The position numbers and the translations under genes were made by a program. Below are positions 1-9,024 of a stretch of 64,000 nucleotides of DNA, piece by piece. The notes below the pieces were generated by a model. The model worked only from the letters and a program-made list of their open reading frames with translations, was not told the origin of the DNA and ran no database searches. This DNA is from Silvibacterium acidisoli (GTDB lineage: Bacteria > Acidobacteriota > Terriglobia > Terriglobales > Acidobacteriaceae), in assembly GCA_022870745.1 (NCBI GenBank), contig CP085323.1, positions 3,596,001 to 3,660,000 on the forward strand, given 5' to 3'. Numbering within the stretch: the first letter of the stretch is position 1; each line of letters starts with the position of its first letter.

Positions 1-690
1 GTTGCACTGCAGACGCAGGGCAGCTACTCGACCCAGCTCTCCGTACCGTTTATCAAGAACTTCCGTCCGCATCTTCATATCGGGATGCTCTCGCATATTC
101 CGCATCTCGCCCTGATCGCCTTCCTGCCCTTCGTGCTGTTCGTCGTGCTGGTGCTGGTGGCTTCGAGCAATGCCGTAAATCTGACCGACGGCCTCGACGG
201 CCTCGCCATCGGTTGCACGATCATTACCGCCGGCGCCCTGACCGTACTCACTTATGTCAGCGGACACGTCGTCTTTTCCGACTATCTTGAACTGGCGCGT
301 ATGCCAATGGTCGGCGAGCTGACTATCTTCTGCGGATCCATGGTGGGGGCGAGCATCGGCTTCCTCTGGTACAACGCCCACCCGGCCGAGGTTTTCATGG
401 GCGATGTTGGATCGCTCGCACTCGGCGGGGCGATCGGCACTGTCGCCGTCATTATCCGGCAGGAGCTTCTGCTGCCCCTCATTGGCGGCATTTTCGTCCT
501 GGAAGCCGCTTCGGTTATTTTGCAGGTGGGTAGTTACAAGTTGCGGAAAGGGAAACGCATCTTCAAGATGGCGCCCCTCCACCATCACTTCGAGCTGCTC
601 GGCTGGTCGGAGTCGAAGGTCATTGCCCGCTTCTGGATCCTCGCCCTGGTGTTTGCACTCTTTGCACTCACCACCCTCAAGCTCCGATAA
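1..690 (+). CDS. mraY: Phospho-N-acetylmuramoyl-pentapeptide transferase (3' part)
   Basis: The open frame runs in from the left edge, so the gene start lies outside the window; 229 residues are visible. MraY transfers phospho-MurNAc-pentapeptide from UDP to undecaprenyl phosphate at the inner membrane, giving lipid I. Family signatures are clear: [22 protein letters not shown], and the cytoplasmic histidine loop [11 protein letters not shown] followed by VIARFWI, with several hydrophobic membrane helices between them. It ends at TAA 688-690, 60 bases before murD, the usual dcw order. An internal ATG at 85 is not the start, because the upstream codons continue the conserved MraY sequence. Confidence 0.97.
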   Translation, partial: VALQTQGSYSTQLSVPFIKNFRPHLHIGMLSHIPHLALIAFLPFVLFVVLVLVASSNAVNLTDGLDGLAIGCTIITAGALTVLTYVSGHVVFSDYLELARMPMVGELTIFCGSMVGASIGFLWYNAHPAEVFMGDVGSLALGGAIGTVAVIIRQELLLPLIGGIFVLEAASVILQVGSYKLRKGKRIFKMAPLHHHFELLGWSESKVIARFWILALVFALFALTTLKLR

Positions 691-750
691 TCACAGTGCC
701 GGACGTGCAACAATGGCCTGTCCGGCACGCCCTTCGATAAGATCAGAGTC

Positions 751-2130
751 GTGAACATGGAATTCAAAGGCAAAAAAGTCCTCGTCGTCGGGTTGGGTAA
801 GTCTGGCCTCGCTGCCGCTCTATTTTTGCGCCGCCGGGGCGCGCAGGTGACCGTGTCCGATGTCCGCAGCGCCCAGGCGCTCGGCAAGGATCTGCCCGCG
901 CTTCTGGACCAGGGCATCGCCGTCGAAGCCGGAGGCCACGGCCTTCTCACGTTTCGCCGCCAGGATCTGATCGTCGTCAGCCCCGGCGTCCCTCTCAATA
1001 CGCCGGAACTGGCGCAGGTGCGCAACTTCGGCCTGCCGATCATCGGCGAAATCGAGCTGGCCTCGCAGTACCTGAAGGGCAAAACCATTGCCATCACCGG
1101 ATCGAACGGCAAGACGACGACCACCAGCCTTTGCGGAGAGATTCTAGCGGCTGCGGGGCTGCCGGTTACAGTTGGCGGCAACATTGGCATTCCGGTCATC
1201 GCGCTGGTCGACGAGTCCCGCGAAGATGGCTGGTCGGTGCTTGAAATCTCGAGCTTCCAGCTTGAAACGACCCAGACCTTCCGTCCGGATATCGCCGTCA
1301 TCCTCAATGTCACCCCCGACCACCTCGATCGCCACGGCAGCTTTGAGAACTACGTCGCGGCGAAGGAAAAGATCTTCGCGAACCAGAACGCGGACGACGC
1401 CTTGGTACTGAATGCCGACGACGATGTGACCCATCGCGCCGCCGCCCGCGCAAAGAGCCGCGTCTACTGGTTCAGTGCAAAGCGTGTCGTTCGCCAGGGC
1501 GCTTTCGTTCACGAGGGAGCCATCGTCTACCGCGCCTCGGAGCCGTCCGCGCCGGAGTTCATCCTCAAGCTCGATTCGATCCCGCTGAAGGGTTCGCATA
1601 ATGTCGAGAATGTTCTCGCCGCCGTCTGCGCCGCGCGCCTCGCCGGGGTTGAAGCCGAGGCCATTCGTGCTGCGGTCGAGAGCTTCCGCGCCGTCGAGCA
1701 CCGGCTGGAGTTTGTAGCCAGCGTCAACGGCGTCGCCTACTACAACGACTCCAAGGCGACCAACGTGGACGCCGCCATCAAGGCTATCGCCGCCTTCCCG
1801 CAGGGTATTCACCTGATCCTGGGCGGCAAGGACAAAGGTTCCGATTACCGTACGATGCGTCCGCTGATCCAGGAGCGGGTGCGCACGGTCTACACCATCG
1901 GGGCCGCTGCCGAAAAGATCACCACGCATCTGGAAGGCGCAGCGCCGCTTGTAGCCGCGGGCACCCTCGAAGATGCTCTGCAGAAGGCTGCCGAGTCGGC
2001 CAAGCCGGGTGACGTGGTGCTGCTTGCCCCGGCCTGCTCCAGCTTTGACCAGTTTGAGAATTACGAGCATCGCGGCAGGGTATTCAAGGAACTCGTGCAG
2101 GGTATCGCGCAGGTAGTGCCTAGCCGATGA
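751..2130 (+). CDS. murD: UDP-N-acetylmuramoylalanine--D-glutamate ligase
   Basis: Cytoplasmic Mur ligase that adds D-Glu to UDP-MurNAc-L-Ala using ATP. The 459-residue product has the normal family length: an N-terminal Rossmann-like domain (VLVVGLGKSG), the central P-loop ITGSNGKTTTTS around residue 115, and the conserved YYNDSKATN and GGKDKG segments of the ligase C-terminal domain. The frame opens with GTG at 751, and an ATG two codons later (757) is an equally reasonable start; neither has a strong ribosome site. It lies between mraY and ftsW, 16 bases before ftsW, so the genes are probably co-transcribed. Confidence 0.97.
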   Translation: MNMEFKGKKVLVVGLGKSGLAAALFLRRRGAQVTVSDVRSAQALGKDLPALLDQGIAVEAGGHGLLTFRRQDLIVVSPGVPLNTPELAQVRNFGLPIIGEIELASQYLKGKTIAITGSNGKTTTTSLCGEILAAAGLPVTVGGNIGIPVIALVDESREDGWSVLEISSFQLETTQTFRPDIAVILNVTPDHLDRHGSFENYVAAKEKIFANQNADDALVLNADDDVTHRAAARAKSRVYWFSAKRVVRQGAFVHEGAIVYRASEPSAPEFILKLDSIPLKGSHNVENVLAAVCAARLAGVEAEAIRAAVESFRAVEHRLEFVASVNGVAYYNDSKATNVDAAIKAIAAFPQGIHLILGGKDKGSDYRTMRPLIQERVRTVYTIGAAAEKITTHLEGAAPLVAAGTLEDALQKAAESAKPGDVVLLAPACSSFDQFENYEHRGRVFKELVQGIAQVVPSR

Positions 2131-2146
2131 AGGAAACCGGGGGCCC

Positions 2147-3238
2147 ATGGCAAAACGCGTCGGTGTAGATAAGTGGCTCTACGGAGCCACGCTGATGCTG
2201 GTTGTCGTCGGCCTGCTCATGGTCTTCAGCGCGTCGGCGGTCATGGCCAGCCAGCGCTTCGGCTCTCCTTACTTCTTCGTCATCCGCCAGTCGGAGTGGG
2301 CGGCGCTTGGCCTGACCGCCATGACGCTCCTGATGAAGGTGGACTATCGGATCTACAACCGGCCCAACGTGGTCTTTCCAGCTATCGGCACTACGGTCGT
2401 CGCGCTGCTGATCGCTTTCTTCATGCACGACTCGCATGGCGCGCACCGGTGGATCCGCTTCGGCCCTCTCTCGTTCCAGCCGTCGGAGATTGCCAAGCCC
2501 GTACTCATCCTCTTCCTTGCCTGGTTTTTGCAGAACCGCATGGACTCAATCGAGGACATCAGGGGTACGATTCTGCCTGCCGCTCTGCCCAGCCTGCTCT
2601 TCATTGCGCTGATTCTTAAGGAGCCCGATCTGGGTACAGCGCTGGTCTGCGCCACCGTTACCGCCTTGTTGCTCTACCTTGCCGGTATGAATATGAAGTG
2701 GCTCGGTGTGGCTGCCGTGGCAGCAGCTCCGGTGCTTTACTTCATGCTCTTCAGGGTCAAATGGCGCCGTGATCGCCTTCTGGCCTTCATGAATCCCGAG
2801 TCGGACCCCCGGGGCAAAGGCTTTCACATCATTCAGTCGCTGATCGCGGTAGGAACTGGCGGCTTTCATGGACTGGGTTACATGGACGGCGTGCAGAAGC
2901 TCTTTTACCTGCCCGAGTCCCATACGGACTACATCTTTGCAAACCTGGCCGAAGAGCTGGGGCTGATCGGGGCGCTGGTCGTCATCGGCCTGTTCGCGAC
3001 CCTTGGCTACCGCGGCATGCGTGCAGCCATTCTTTCGAAGGATCCGTTTGCGCGCTTTCTTGCCTTTGGCATCACCGCAACGCTGCTCATCCAGGCCTTC
3101 TTCAATATCAGTGTCGTACTGGCTCTCGTCCCCACGAAGGGCATTACCCTCCCGCTCGTCTCCTACGGTGGCACTTCGCTGTTCATCGTTCTGGCGTCGA
3201 TCGGCGTTCTGCTCAACATCACCCGTGAGGTCGATTAG
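2147..3238 (+). CDS. ftsW: SEDS peptidoglycan glycosyltransferase FtsW
   Basis: Septal SEDS polymerase that extends glycan strands from lipid II together with a class B PBP. The 363-residue protein is almost entirely membrane helices, about ten by inspection. Hallmarks are the VFSASAVMA first-helix region, the RWIRFGPLSFQPSEIAK loop, the large loop with FNPES-like FMNPESDPRGKGFHIIQSL, and the C-terminal PLVSYGGTS. A purine-rich GAAGGAAA site precedes the ATG. Its stop is four bases before the murG ATG, which suggests translational coupling. Confidence 0.96.
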   Translation: MAKRVGVDKWLYGATLMLVVVGLLMVFSASAVMASQRFGSPYFFVIRQSEWAALGLTAMTLLMKVDYRIYNRPNVVFPAIGTTVVALLIAFFMHDSHGAHRWIRFGPLSFQPSEIAKPVLILFLAWFLQNRMDSIEDIRGTILPAALPSLLFIALILKEPDLGTALVCATVTALLLYLAGMNMKWLGVAAVAAAPVLYFMLFRVKWRRDRLLAFMNPESDPRGKGFHIIQSLIAVGTGGFHGLGYMDGVQKLFYLPESHTDYIFANLAEELGLIGALVVIGLFATLGYRGMRAAILSKDPFARFLAFGITATLLIQAFFNISVVLALVPTKGITLPLVSYGGTSLFIVLASIGVLLNITREVD

Positions 3239-3242
3239 GGAC

Positions 3243-4328
3243 ATGCGCATTGCCATCGCCGGAGGCGGTACCGGCGGTCACATCATTCCAGCTGTTGCCA
3301 TCGCGGACGAACTTCGTATCCGGCACGGCGCCGATGTTCTCTTCATCGGCACACCGAGGGGCCTCGAATCGAAGCTTGTTCCGCAGGCTGGTTATCCATT
3401 GGAGCTGATCCACGTCGGTCAGCTCAACAACGTCTCACTGGCCACGAAAGCGCGAACGCTCCTCGACCTGCCGCTTGGCTTTGTACGCTGCCGCAAGCTG
3501 CTTCAGGACTTTCGTCCGCACACGGTTATCGGTGTAGGTGGATATGCCTCCGGTCCGGCGATGGGCGCGGCGCTGATGCTCGGTCTGCCCACGCTGGCTT
3601 TTGAGCCGAACGCGTATCCGGGTCTCGCCAACCGGCTGATCGGCAAGCGTGTCAGTGCTGCGGCCATCAACTTCGAAGCCGCGAAGAAGTTTTTCCGCAA
3701 CGCTGAAGTGACGGGGATTCCGGTTCGAAAGGCGTTCTTCGAACTGCCGCCGAGATCTGCCTCGGCACCGCCTCACCTGCTCGTCTTTGGCGGCAGCCAG
3801 GGGGCGCGCATCCTGAACACGATCATGCCCCGGATCGCTGCTCCACTGCTCGAAGCGGTGCCCGGACTCACCATCCTGCATCAGGCTGGCGCCCGCCACG
3901 CCGAGGCGACACTCGCCGCTTACCAGGCGAGTAATGCTCCGGTCGATCGCTGGCAGGTCCACGCATTCCTTGACGATATGCCTCGCCGTTTTGCCGCCGC
4001 TGACCTCGTTCTGTCCCGCAGCGGGGCCAGTACTGTTGCCGAACTCGCTGCGGCGGGCAAGCCCTCTTTGCTCATTCCGTTTCCGCAGGCCGCCGATGAC
4101 CATCAGCGGAAGAACGCCGAGGTGCTGGCACTGGCCGGAGCCGCGACGATGCTGCTCGAATCGAACCTGACCGAAGAGCTGCTTCAGAACGATCTCAAGC
4201 GCCTCCTGCTGGATCCGTTGGCCCTGGAACTGATGTCGGTCACGGCGAGGGGGCTGGCGCATCCCGATGCCACACAGAAGATCGCCGAGATGGCGGTGGC
4301 CATCCAGGCGGAGAAGCGATTCGTCTAG
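3243..4328 (+). CDS. murG: Undecaprenyldiphospho-muramoylpentapeptide GlcNAc transferase
   Basis: Membrane-associated GT28 enzyme that makes lipid II by adding GlcNAc to lipid I. The ATG at 3243 is chosen because it begins exactly at the conserved MRIAIAGGGTGGHIIPAVAIA glycine-rich loop; the frame is open further upstream, but only as an out-of-frame reading of ftsW. The 361 residues include the second glycine loop FGGSQGARILN and the UDP-GlcNAc site region RSGASTVAELAAAGKPSLLIPFPQAADDHQ. It is the last gene of the first dcw block and is followed by a strong hairpin terminator. In many genomes murC follows directly; here three minus-strand genes intervene. Confidence 0.96.
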   Translation: MRIAIAGGGTGGHIIPAVAIADELRIRHGADVLFIGTPRGLESKLVPQAGYPLELIHVGQLNNVSLATKARTLLDLPLGFVRCRKLLQDFRPHTVIGVGGYASGPAMGAALMLGLPTLAFEPNAYPGLANRLIGKRVSAAAINFEAAKKFFRNAEVTGIPVRKAFFELPPRSASAPPHLLVFGGSQGARILNTIMPRIAAPLLEAVPGLTILHQAGARHAEATLAAYQASNAPVDRWQVHAFLDDMPRRFAAADLVLSRSGASTVAELAAAGKPSLLIPFPQAADDHQRKNAEVLALAGAATMLLESNLTEELLQNDLKRLLLDPLALELMSVTARGLAHPDATQKIAEMAVAIQAEKRFV

Positions 4329-4370
4329 CTTCTTGAGCTGGAAGCGTTATTTCTAGCTTTCAGGGACAGA

Positions 4371-4402
4371 AAAAGGCCCACTCCGAAGAGTGGGCCTTTT
4401 GT
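4371..4402. terminator. Bidirectional hairpin terminator between murG and the Gly-rich gene
   Basis: The stem AAGGCCCACTC / GAGTGGGCCTT with a CGAA tetraloop has an A-run on its left side and TTTT on its right, so it can end transcription from murG (plus) and from the convergent Gly-rich gene (minus). Confidence 0.85.
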
Positions 4403-4412
4403 TTACTTCTAC

Positions 4413-5081
4413 TTAGCGGTGTCCGCCGCCGCCGTGACCGCCACCACCGCCGTGGAAGCCGCCACCACCACCGCCGTGGAACCCACCGGCGCTACCACCA
4501 TGGAAGCCGCCTGCGCTGCCGCCGTGATATCCGCCGCCGTTAAACCCATGCGCTCCACCAGCGTAGCCGCCATGGTATCCGCCGGCATAACCACCGTGAT
4601 ATCCACCACCGTAGCCGCCGCGGTATCCGCCACCGTAACCACCGTGGTATCCGCCGTAGCCGCCGCGATATCCGCCGCCCCAGCCGCCGCGGTAACCACC
4701 GCCCCAGCCACCGCGATAGCCCCAGCCAGCACCATGCCAGCCGTAGCCGTAACCGCGCCAGCCGCCGAAGTAGCCTACGTGACCCCAGCCCCAGCCCCAC
4801 GGATGGCCATACCAGCCACCGAACCACGGGCCCGCGCCGATGAAGATGCCGTTCGAAAACCAGTCTGCGCCGTAGTAACCATAGGGAGCGCAGCTATACG
4901 GGTAGTAAGAGTAATAACCCCACTCGCAGGACGGAGCGGCGCCGACAACTACCGGAGCCGGGTAATCGACCACCGGTCCAATGCCGATACCGACCGCAAT
5001 CTGCGCGTTTGCCTTGGCAGGAACCATTGCCATCGGAACCGCCAGCAAAACCAGAATCGCTAAAGAGCGCAGGATACGCAT
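4413..5081 (-). CDS. Secreted glycine/histidine/tyrosine-rich repeat protein
   Basis: The start is set at 5081 because it has a good upstream GGAGGT site and opens with a clean signal peptide (MRILRSLAILVLLAVPMAM...AKANA), giving 222 residues; the frame is open for 48 more codons upstream without signal-like sequence. After a short Cys-containing Tyr-rich segment, the protein is low complexity: G-W-G units, then tandem GGYRGG/GGYHGG blocks and a C-terminal GGGFHGGGG tail. No enzyme domain is visible. Comparable proteins are exported envelope or surface components of unknown role. A promoter-proximal element and leader motif match those of the neighbouring secreted gene at 5304-5639, so the two are probably co-regulated. 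Confidence 0.8.
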   Translation of the reverse strand: MRILRSLAILVLLAVPMAMVPAKANAQIAVGIGIGPVVDYPAPVVVGAAPSCEWGYYSYYPYSCAPYGYYGADWFSNGIFIGAGPWFGGWYGHPWGWGWGHVGYFGGWRGYGYGWHGAGWGYRGGWGGGYRGGWGGGYRGGYGGYHGGYGGGYRGGYGGGYHGGYAGGYHGGYAGGAHGFNGGGYHGGSAGGFHGGSAGGFHGGGGGGFHGGGGGHGGGGHR

Positions 5082-5174
5082 GTCTCTGAAACCTCCATCA
5101 CGCTGCCGCCAATCTTTCGTCGCCGGGAGCGCGTGGCCGGTGAGCCTTCCTTCCTGGAATCTCGCCTGCCTGTC

Positions 5175-5190
5175 TATACAAACACAGATG
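5175..5190 (-). promoter_or_regulatory. Shared upstream element, copy 1
   Basis: TATACAAACACAGATG on the plus strand (CATCTGTGTTTGTATA in gene sense) lies 94 bases upstream of the 5081 start. A near-identical block lies exactly 94 bases upstream of the 5639 start. It may contain the promoter -10 region (TATAGA) or an activator site. Confidence 0.5.
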
Positions 5191-5249
5191 CGGGGAATAG
5201 TTGCGGGGATTGCGAAAAGAAGCACCGGCGTAGACGCCGTAAAAATCGA

Positions 5250-5279
5250 ACCCCCGGATGCTGTTTGGCATCCGGGGGG
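5250..5279 (-). terminator. Hairpin terminator of the 5304-5639 gene
   Basis: CCCCCGGATGC / GCATCCGGGGG around a seven-base loop forms a strong GC stem just past the stop of the minus-strand gene. A short T-run (GATTTTTAC in gene sense) follows a few bases later, so termination may be partial. Confidence 0.7.
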
Positions 5280-5303
5280 CGAGTGGGTACGTAAGTAAGG
5301 GTC

Positions 5304-5639
5304 TTACCGGCGGAAACCGCGTCCGCCACGGCCTTCAAATCCATGATCGTACCCGCGGCCGTAAAACTGGTGGTCGTAATGGCCGCCATAATAACCGCGC
5401 GGGGCGTAGTAGTCATGGCGAGCCCAGCGTCCCGGAACCCAGATGCCGGCGTTGTAATAACCGGCGGTCCAGAAATATCCATCCCCCGGGCAGGGAGGAA
5501 TGTAGTTGTCGGCATAAACCGGTGCAGGAACTCCTACGGCGATGCCGAAACGAACCTGGGCATCGGCGGGCTTGGCGGCTACAGCTCCGGCAGCAGCGAC
5601 GATGCCGGTAAGTGCGAGAGTACGAAGAAAGCCTTTCAT
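5304..5639 (-). CDS. Small secreted Tyr/Gly-rich protein with WxxGxW-type motif
   Basis: A 111-residue product with a typical signal peptide (MKGFLRTLALTGIVAAAGAV...ADA) and an AAAGGAG ribosome site before the ATG. The mature part carries PCPGDGYFWTAGYYNAGIW followed by VPGRW, resembling the YxWxxGYY-W-VPGxW repeats of small exported Acidobacteriota and Proteobacteria proteins of unknown function, then a basic Gly/Tyr/His tail ending GRGGRGFRR. The family is recognised only at this motif level, and no catalytic residues are apparent. It is the upstream neighbour of the longer Gly-rich protein on the same strand, with a terminator between them and matching 5' elements. Confidence 0.8.
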   Translation of the reverse strand: MKGFLRTLALTGIVAAAGAVAAKPADAQVRFGIAVGVPAPVYADNYIPPCPGDGYFWTAGYYNAGIWVPGRWARHDYYAPRGYYGGHYDHQFYGRGYDHGFEGRGGRGFRR

Positions 5640-5732
5640 GATGAGAGCTCCTTTCCAGCCCGGTGTCGAACTGCTTTCGATCGCCGGAAACCGTCTGTTC
5701 GGTTGAGCTTTGCTCTTCCGAACCGCTCTGGT

Positions 5733-5748
5733 TGTACAAACACGGATG
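5733..5748 (-). promoter_or_regulatory. Shared upstream element, copy 2
   Basis: TGTACAAACACGGATG on the plus strand is the counterpart of the block at 5175-5190, at the same 94-base distance from its own start codon (5639). A second shared motif, CCGGCGA(T)CGAAAG in gene sense, lies about 33-35 bases upstream of both starts. Confidence 0.5.
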
Positions 5749-5794
5749 TGATGGAAAGTTGCGCACTAAGTCACGGAGAGAAGTCTCGGAAACG

Positions 5795-5882
5795 GCAGGC
5801 GCGGGCTTCAGCCTGCGCACAAAGTCATGCCACCAAGCGCGGCTTCAGCCGCTGAGGAGATCGACCTCAGGGCTGAAGGCCC
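5795..5882. repeat. Cluster of three small REP-like hairpins
   Basis: Three short palindromes follow each other: GCAGGC..GCCTGC (5795-5816), GCGGC-TTCA-GCCGC (5839-5852) and GGGC..GCCC (5870-5882). They share GGCTTCAGCC or its complement GGCTGAAG. The arrangement, between gene ends with no coding potential, resembles short dispersed extragenic palindromes; only one cluster was seen in the window. Confidence 0.4.
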
Positions 5883-5901
5883 ATTGAAGAGACCCGCGCG
5901 A

Positions 5902-7503
5902 CTAGCGCTTCTCACACGTGGGTACTTTTCCCGATGCAGGCCAGAGATCTTCGAAGACATGCATCGATCCGTAAGGCAGCTTCTTCACGCTCAACGTATC
6001 GCCGAAATCCATGTAAGGTGTTTCATCGTCGGAGCCGATGCGCGTCCAGTCAGAGCTTTGCATCAGCCGAGGATCTCCCGTCCGTGCGAAGTGAACCCAC
6101 GCGGTCATCATCTGGTCGGAGAGCCGATGGTCGAGCGACTCGTATCCGTCGCGCTGCGTGTCTCCGAAGACGTACCGAACCTCGTTGCCATGCGTCGCGC
6201 CGGTCTTCTGATTTGCCGGAGCCACGCGGCTGAAGCGGTAGAGATAGCCATGCTGCGTCCGCGCCAGCTCAAAGCTGCCGTAGAGAAAGAAGGCGTCAGT
6301 CACCACGCGATCCGCAGCAGGCAGAACGTCTTTGTCGGTCTTGGCCGGATATGCTTCGCGCATCTGCCGTCCGCACGGCGCGTAGGTCTTCGCAAGGTAC
6401 TCGTCGTATTCCGGCATCGTCTTCGGGGCGAAGCTGCCGAGGAAGACCGTGCCTTCATCGGCATTCGTTCCCACCATCACTGGAATCCGCATCGCCTTGC
6501 CGTTGGCGTAAAGCTTCGCGTGCTGTTCGGGCACAACGTAGCCATCGGTAAAGGCCCACCATGGCGAGTCGATGGCATCGGGATTCTGTGTATGTCCTTC
6601 CGGCTTAAGGCGCACGTGGCCGCTGCCGCCGGGGCCGAAGAGTTTCTTCACGGCTGCATCGGCTTTGTCCATCACCTCCTGCACGGAGGCGTTGCGTAAC
6701 TCCGCGATATTCGGAGCGACCGCCAGCCCCACCGTATCCATGGAAGTGAGTCCGCGCACCTCGCGCGTGCGCTCCGGGTCAGGTGTGAACAGCCCCGAAG
6801 GGCTTTCAAGAATGGCTTTATCGAACACTCCCTGCGCCAATGGAGAGACCATCAGGTAGCCGATGGCGGTTGCGCCCGCCGATTCTCCAAAGACGGTGAT
6901 GTTGCGCGCGTCGCCGCCAAATGCCGTGATGTTGTCGCGCACCCAGCGCAGCGCGGCGATCTGGTCCATCAGTCCGTAGTTGCCCGAGGCGTGATGCGGC
7001 GACTCGGCGGTGAGACCGGGATGCGCCAGAAATCCGAATACGCCCAGACGGTAGTTGACCGTGACGACCACGGCTCCGTGCGAAGCTAGCCGGGCTCCGT
7101 CGATGTTTCCTGAGCCATTGAGGAAGCCGCCGCCGTGCAGGTAAACCATGACCGGGGCGGCGATGGAGGGTGATAGCGACGGCGTCCAGACATTCAGGTA
7201 GAGGCAGTCTTCACTCATCTCCGATGGAGGAATCTTTGCCCAGGATTGCGGCTGCATGCAGGCCGGTCCATAGCTCTTTACCATCCGCACCGGGCCCCAG
7301 GGCGTGACCGGCTGCGGCTCGCGCCAGCGGCGGTCGCCGGTCGGCGGCGCAGCGTAGGGGATTCCCAGGAAGGCCATTGGCCCCGCGTCGTCGTATGTCC
7401 CCTCAAGATCTCCAGCCGCGATGTGCACATGCGGCGGCGCAGGCTGTGCAGTGAGAACGAAGGCGGCGGACAGCAGGCAGAGCGAAAACAGACGGAATCG
7501 CAT
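5902..7503 (-). CDS. Secreted type-B carboxylesterase
   Basis: An alpha/beta-hydrolase of the carboxylesterase type B family (COesterase), 533 residues from the ATG at 7503, which starts a clear signal peptide (MRFRLFSLCLLSAAFVLTAQP). The reading frame is open upstream, but that part overlaps the murC promoter. Expected signatures are present: the oxyanion segment YLHGGGFLNGS, the nucleophile elbow FGESAGA (Ser208), the acid in GTNADEG (Glu350) and the histidine in GATHGNE (His438), with EDCLYLNVW typical of the family. It probably hydrolyses carboxylic esters in the periplasm or outside the cell; the substrate cannot be told. It is divergent from murC, inside the dcw locus. Confidence 0.92.
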   Translation of the reverse strand: MRFRLFSLCLLSAAFVLTAQPAPPHVHIAAGDLEGTYDDAGPMAFLGIPYAAPPTGDRRWREPQPVTPWGPVRMVKSYGPACMQPQSWAKIPPSEMSEDCLYLNVWTPSLSPSIAAPVMVYLHGGGFLNGSGNIDGARLASHGAVVVTVNYRLGVFGFLAHPGLTAESPHHASGNYGLMDQIAALRWVRDNITAFGGDARNITVFGESAGATAIGYLMVSPLAQGVFDKAILESPSGLFTPDPERTREVRGLTSMDTVGLAVAPNIAELRNASVQEVMDKADAAVKKLFGPGGSGHVRLKPEGHTQNPDAIDSPWWAFTDGYVVPEQHAKLYANGKAMRIPVMVGTNADEGTVFLGSFAPKTMPEYDEYLAKTYAPCGRQMREAYPAKTDKDVLPAADRVVTDAFFLYGSFELARTQHGYLYRFSRVAPANQKTGATHGNEVRYVFGDTQRDGYESLDHRLSDQMMTAWVHFARTGDPRLMQSSDWTRIGSDDETPYMDFGDTLSVKKLPYGSMHVFEDLWPASGKVPTCEKR

Positions 7504-7558
7504 GGCGCTGTCCAGACTATCGCAAGCGGTTTGACGATAGCATGGAAGAAACGCCTTT

Positions 7559-8926
7559 ATGTTTCTTAAAGCCCAGCGCATTCACTTTATCGGAATCGGC
7601 GGCATCGGCATGAGCGGCATCGCCGAGATCCTGCTCAACCTAGGCAATACTGTCAGCGGGTCAGACCTGCGACGTACGCCCACCACCGACCGCCTCGTCG
7701 CGCTTGGCGCGACCGTCTTCGAGGGGCATGTGGCCGCGAACGTCGTCGGAGCCAACGTCATCGTGGTGAGCTCGGCCATCAACGAGCACAATCCCGAGGT
7801 GATAGAGGCACGGCGCCGCAAGATTCCCGTCATTCTGCGGGCGGAGATGCTGGCCGAGCTGATGCGCCTGAAATACGGCATCGCCGTTGCCGGCATGCAC
7901 GGTAAGACCACGACCACGTCGATGATCGCAACCGTATTAGCCGCCGGAGAACTCGACCCCACGGTCGTTGTCGGTGGACGCGTGGACGCGCTCGGCTCGA
8001 ACGCACGCCTCGGCAAGTCGCAGTACCTCGTCGCCGAAGCCGATGAGAGCGACCGCTCCTTCCTGAAGCTGTCGCCGATTCTCGCCGTCGTGACCAACCT
8101 CGACCGCGAGCACATGGATTGCTATCGCGACATGGCCGACGTGGAGAACGCCTTCATCGAGTTCATGGATCGCGTGCCTTTCTACGGAGCTTGCGTCGCC
8201 TGCCTCGACAACCCCATGCTGGCGGCCATTCTGCCGCGGGTGCGCCGCCGAGTCTTTACCTACGGCACCAACTCCAGCGCGGATTACGTGCTGCGCATGC
8301 TGCCGCTCGCGGGCGACGCACGCGCACGCTTCGAGGTCGCAGCCGATGAGGTTGTTCTCGGCCCGTTTGAACTGCACGTGCCCGGCATGCACAACGTGCT
8401 GAACGCGACCGCGGCGGTTGCCATCGCGGCGCAGCTCGAGATCGGCTCCGACGCCATCGCGCAGGGGCTGAAGAACTTTCGTGGCGTCGATCGCCGCTTT
8501 CAGCTCAAGGGCTGCGTGCGAAACATCTCCGTCATCGACGACTACGGGCATCACCCTACCGAGATTCGCGCTACTCTCCGTGCCGCGCGCGAGTGCGGAT
8601 ACGGTCGCATCCACGTCATCTTTCAGCCGCACCGCTACAGCCGCACCCGCGACCTGATGCACGAGTTTGCAACGTGTTTCGATGACGCCTCTACCGTCGA
8701 AATGCTGGACATCTATGCCGCGAGCGAAGAGCCGATTCCCGGCATTACCACCCAGGCCCTGGTGGCGGATATCGGACGGCGTGAGGATGTGAAGTACGCG
8801 GCCAGCGCCGAGGAAGCAGTGGCGGAAGTGGTAGCCCGCGCGCAGGATGGCGACGCCATCGTGACGCTCGGGGCAGGAAATGTCTCGCAGATTGCACCGC
8901 TGGTGCTGGAGAAGCTGAACCGCTGA
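7559..8926 (+). CDS. murC: UDP-N-acetylmuramate--L-alanine ligase
   Basis: First Mur ligase of the pathway, adding L-Ala to UDP-MurNAc. The 455-residue sequence has the N-terminal dinucleotide-like loop IHFIGIGGIGMSGIAE, the P-loop AGMHGKTTTTSM near residue 110, EADESDRSF and the C-terminal DDYGHHPTEI and FQPHRYSRT motifs diagnostic of MurC. The ATG at 7559 sits 55 bases from the divergent esterase start. In compact dcw clusters murC follows murG directly; here 3.2 kb of unrelated minus-strand genes separate them, and murB and ddl, which often follow, are not in the window. Confidence 0.97.
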   Translation: MFLKAQRIHFIGIGGIGMSGIAEILLNLGNTVSGSDLRRTPTTDRLVALGATVFEGHVAANVVGANVIVVSSAINEHNPEVIEARRRKIPVILRAEMLAELMRLKYGIAVAGMHGKTTTTSMIATVLAAGELDPTVVVGGRVDALGSNARLGKSQYLVAEADESDRSFLKLSPILAVVTNLDREHMDCYRDMADVENAFIEFMDRVPFYGACVACLDNPMLAAILPRVRRRVFTYGTNSSADYVLRMLPLAGDARARFEVAADEVVLGPFELHVPGMHNVLNATAAVAIAAQLEIGSDAIAQGLKNFRGVDRRFQLKGCVRNISVIDDYGHHPTEIRATLRAARECGYGRIHVIFQPHRYSRTRDLMHEFATCFDDASTVEMLDIYAASEEPIPGITTQALVADIGRREDVKYAASAEEAVAEVVARAQDGDAIVTLGAGNVSQIAPLVLEKLNR

Positions 8927-9024
8927 CGCGAATCTATCTGGACAGTGCATCCATGGGCCTCATACAATTCCGCTGCTTTCTAACGCAGTGAAATCTCTGT
9001 CATCTGACGATTGTTGAGAGGCCC

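Noticed and set aside
1144-2148. 334-codon minus-strand frame opposite murD
   Set aside because: A GC-rich third-position shadow of murD; no ribosome site and no recognisable domain, while murD is certain.
4440-4740. Possible CRISPR-like array from the repeating units in the Gly-rich gene
   Set aside because: Units are short, in frame and code for GGYxGG blocks; spacers are not unique and no cas gene is near.
4419-5063. 214-codon plus-strand Ala/Thr/Val-rich frame
   Set aside because: Complement of the Gly-rich repeat gene; its repetitive composition is a by-product of GGT/GGC-type repeats and there is no export signal or ribosome site.
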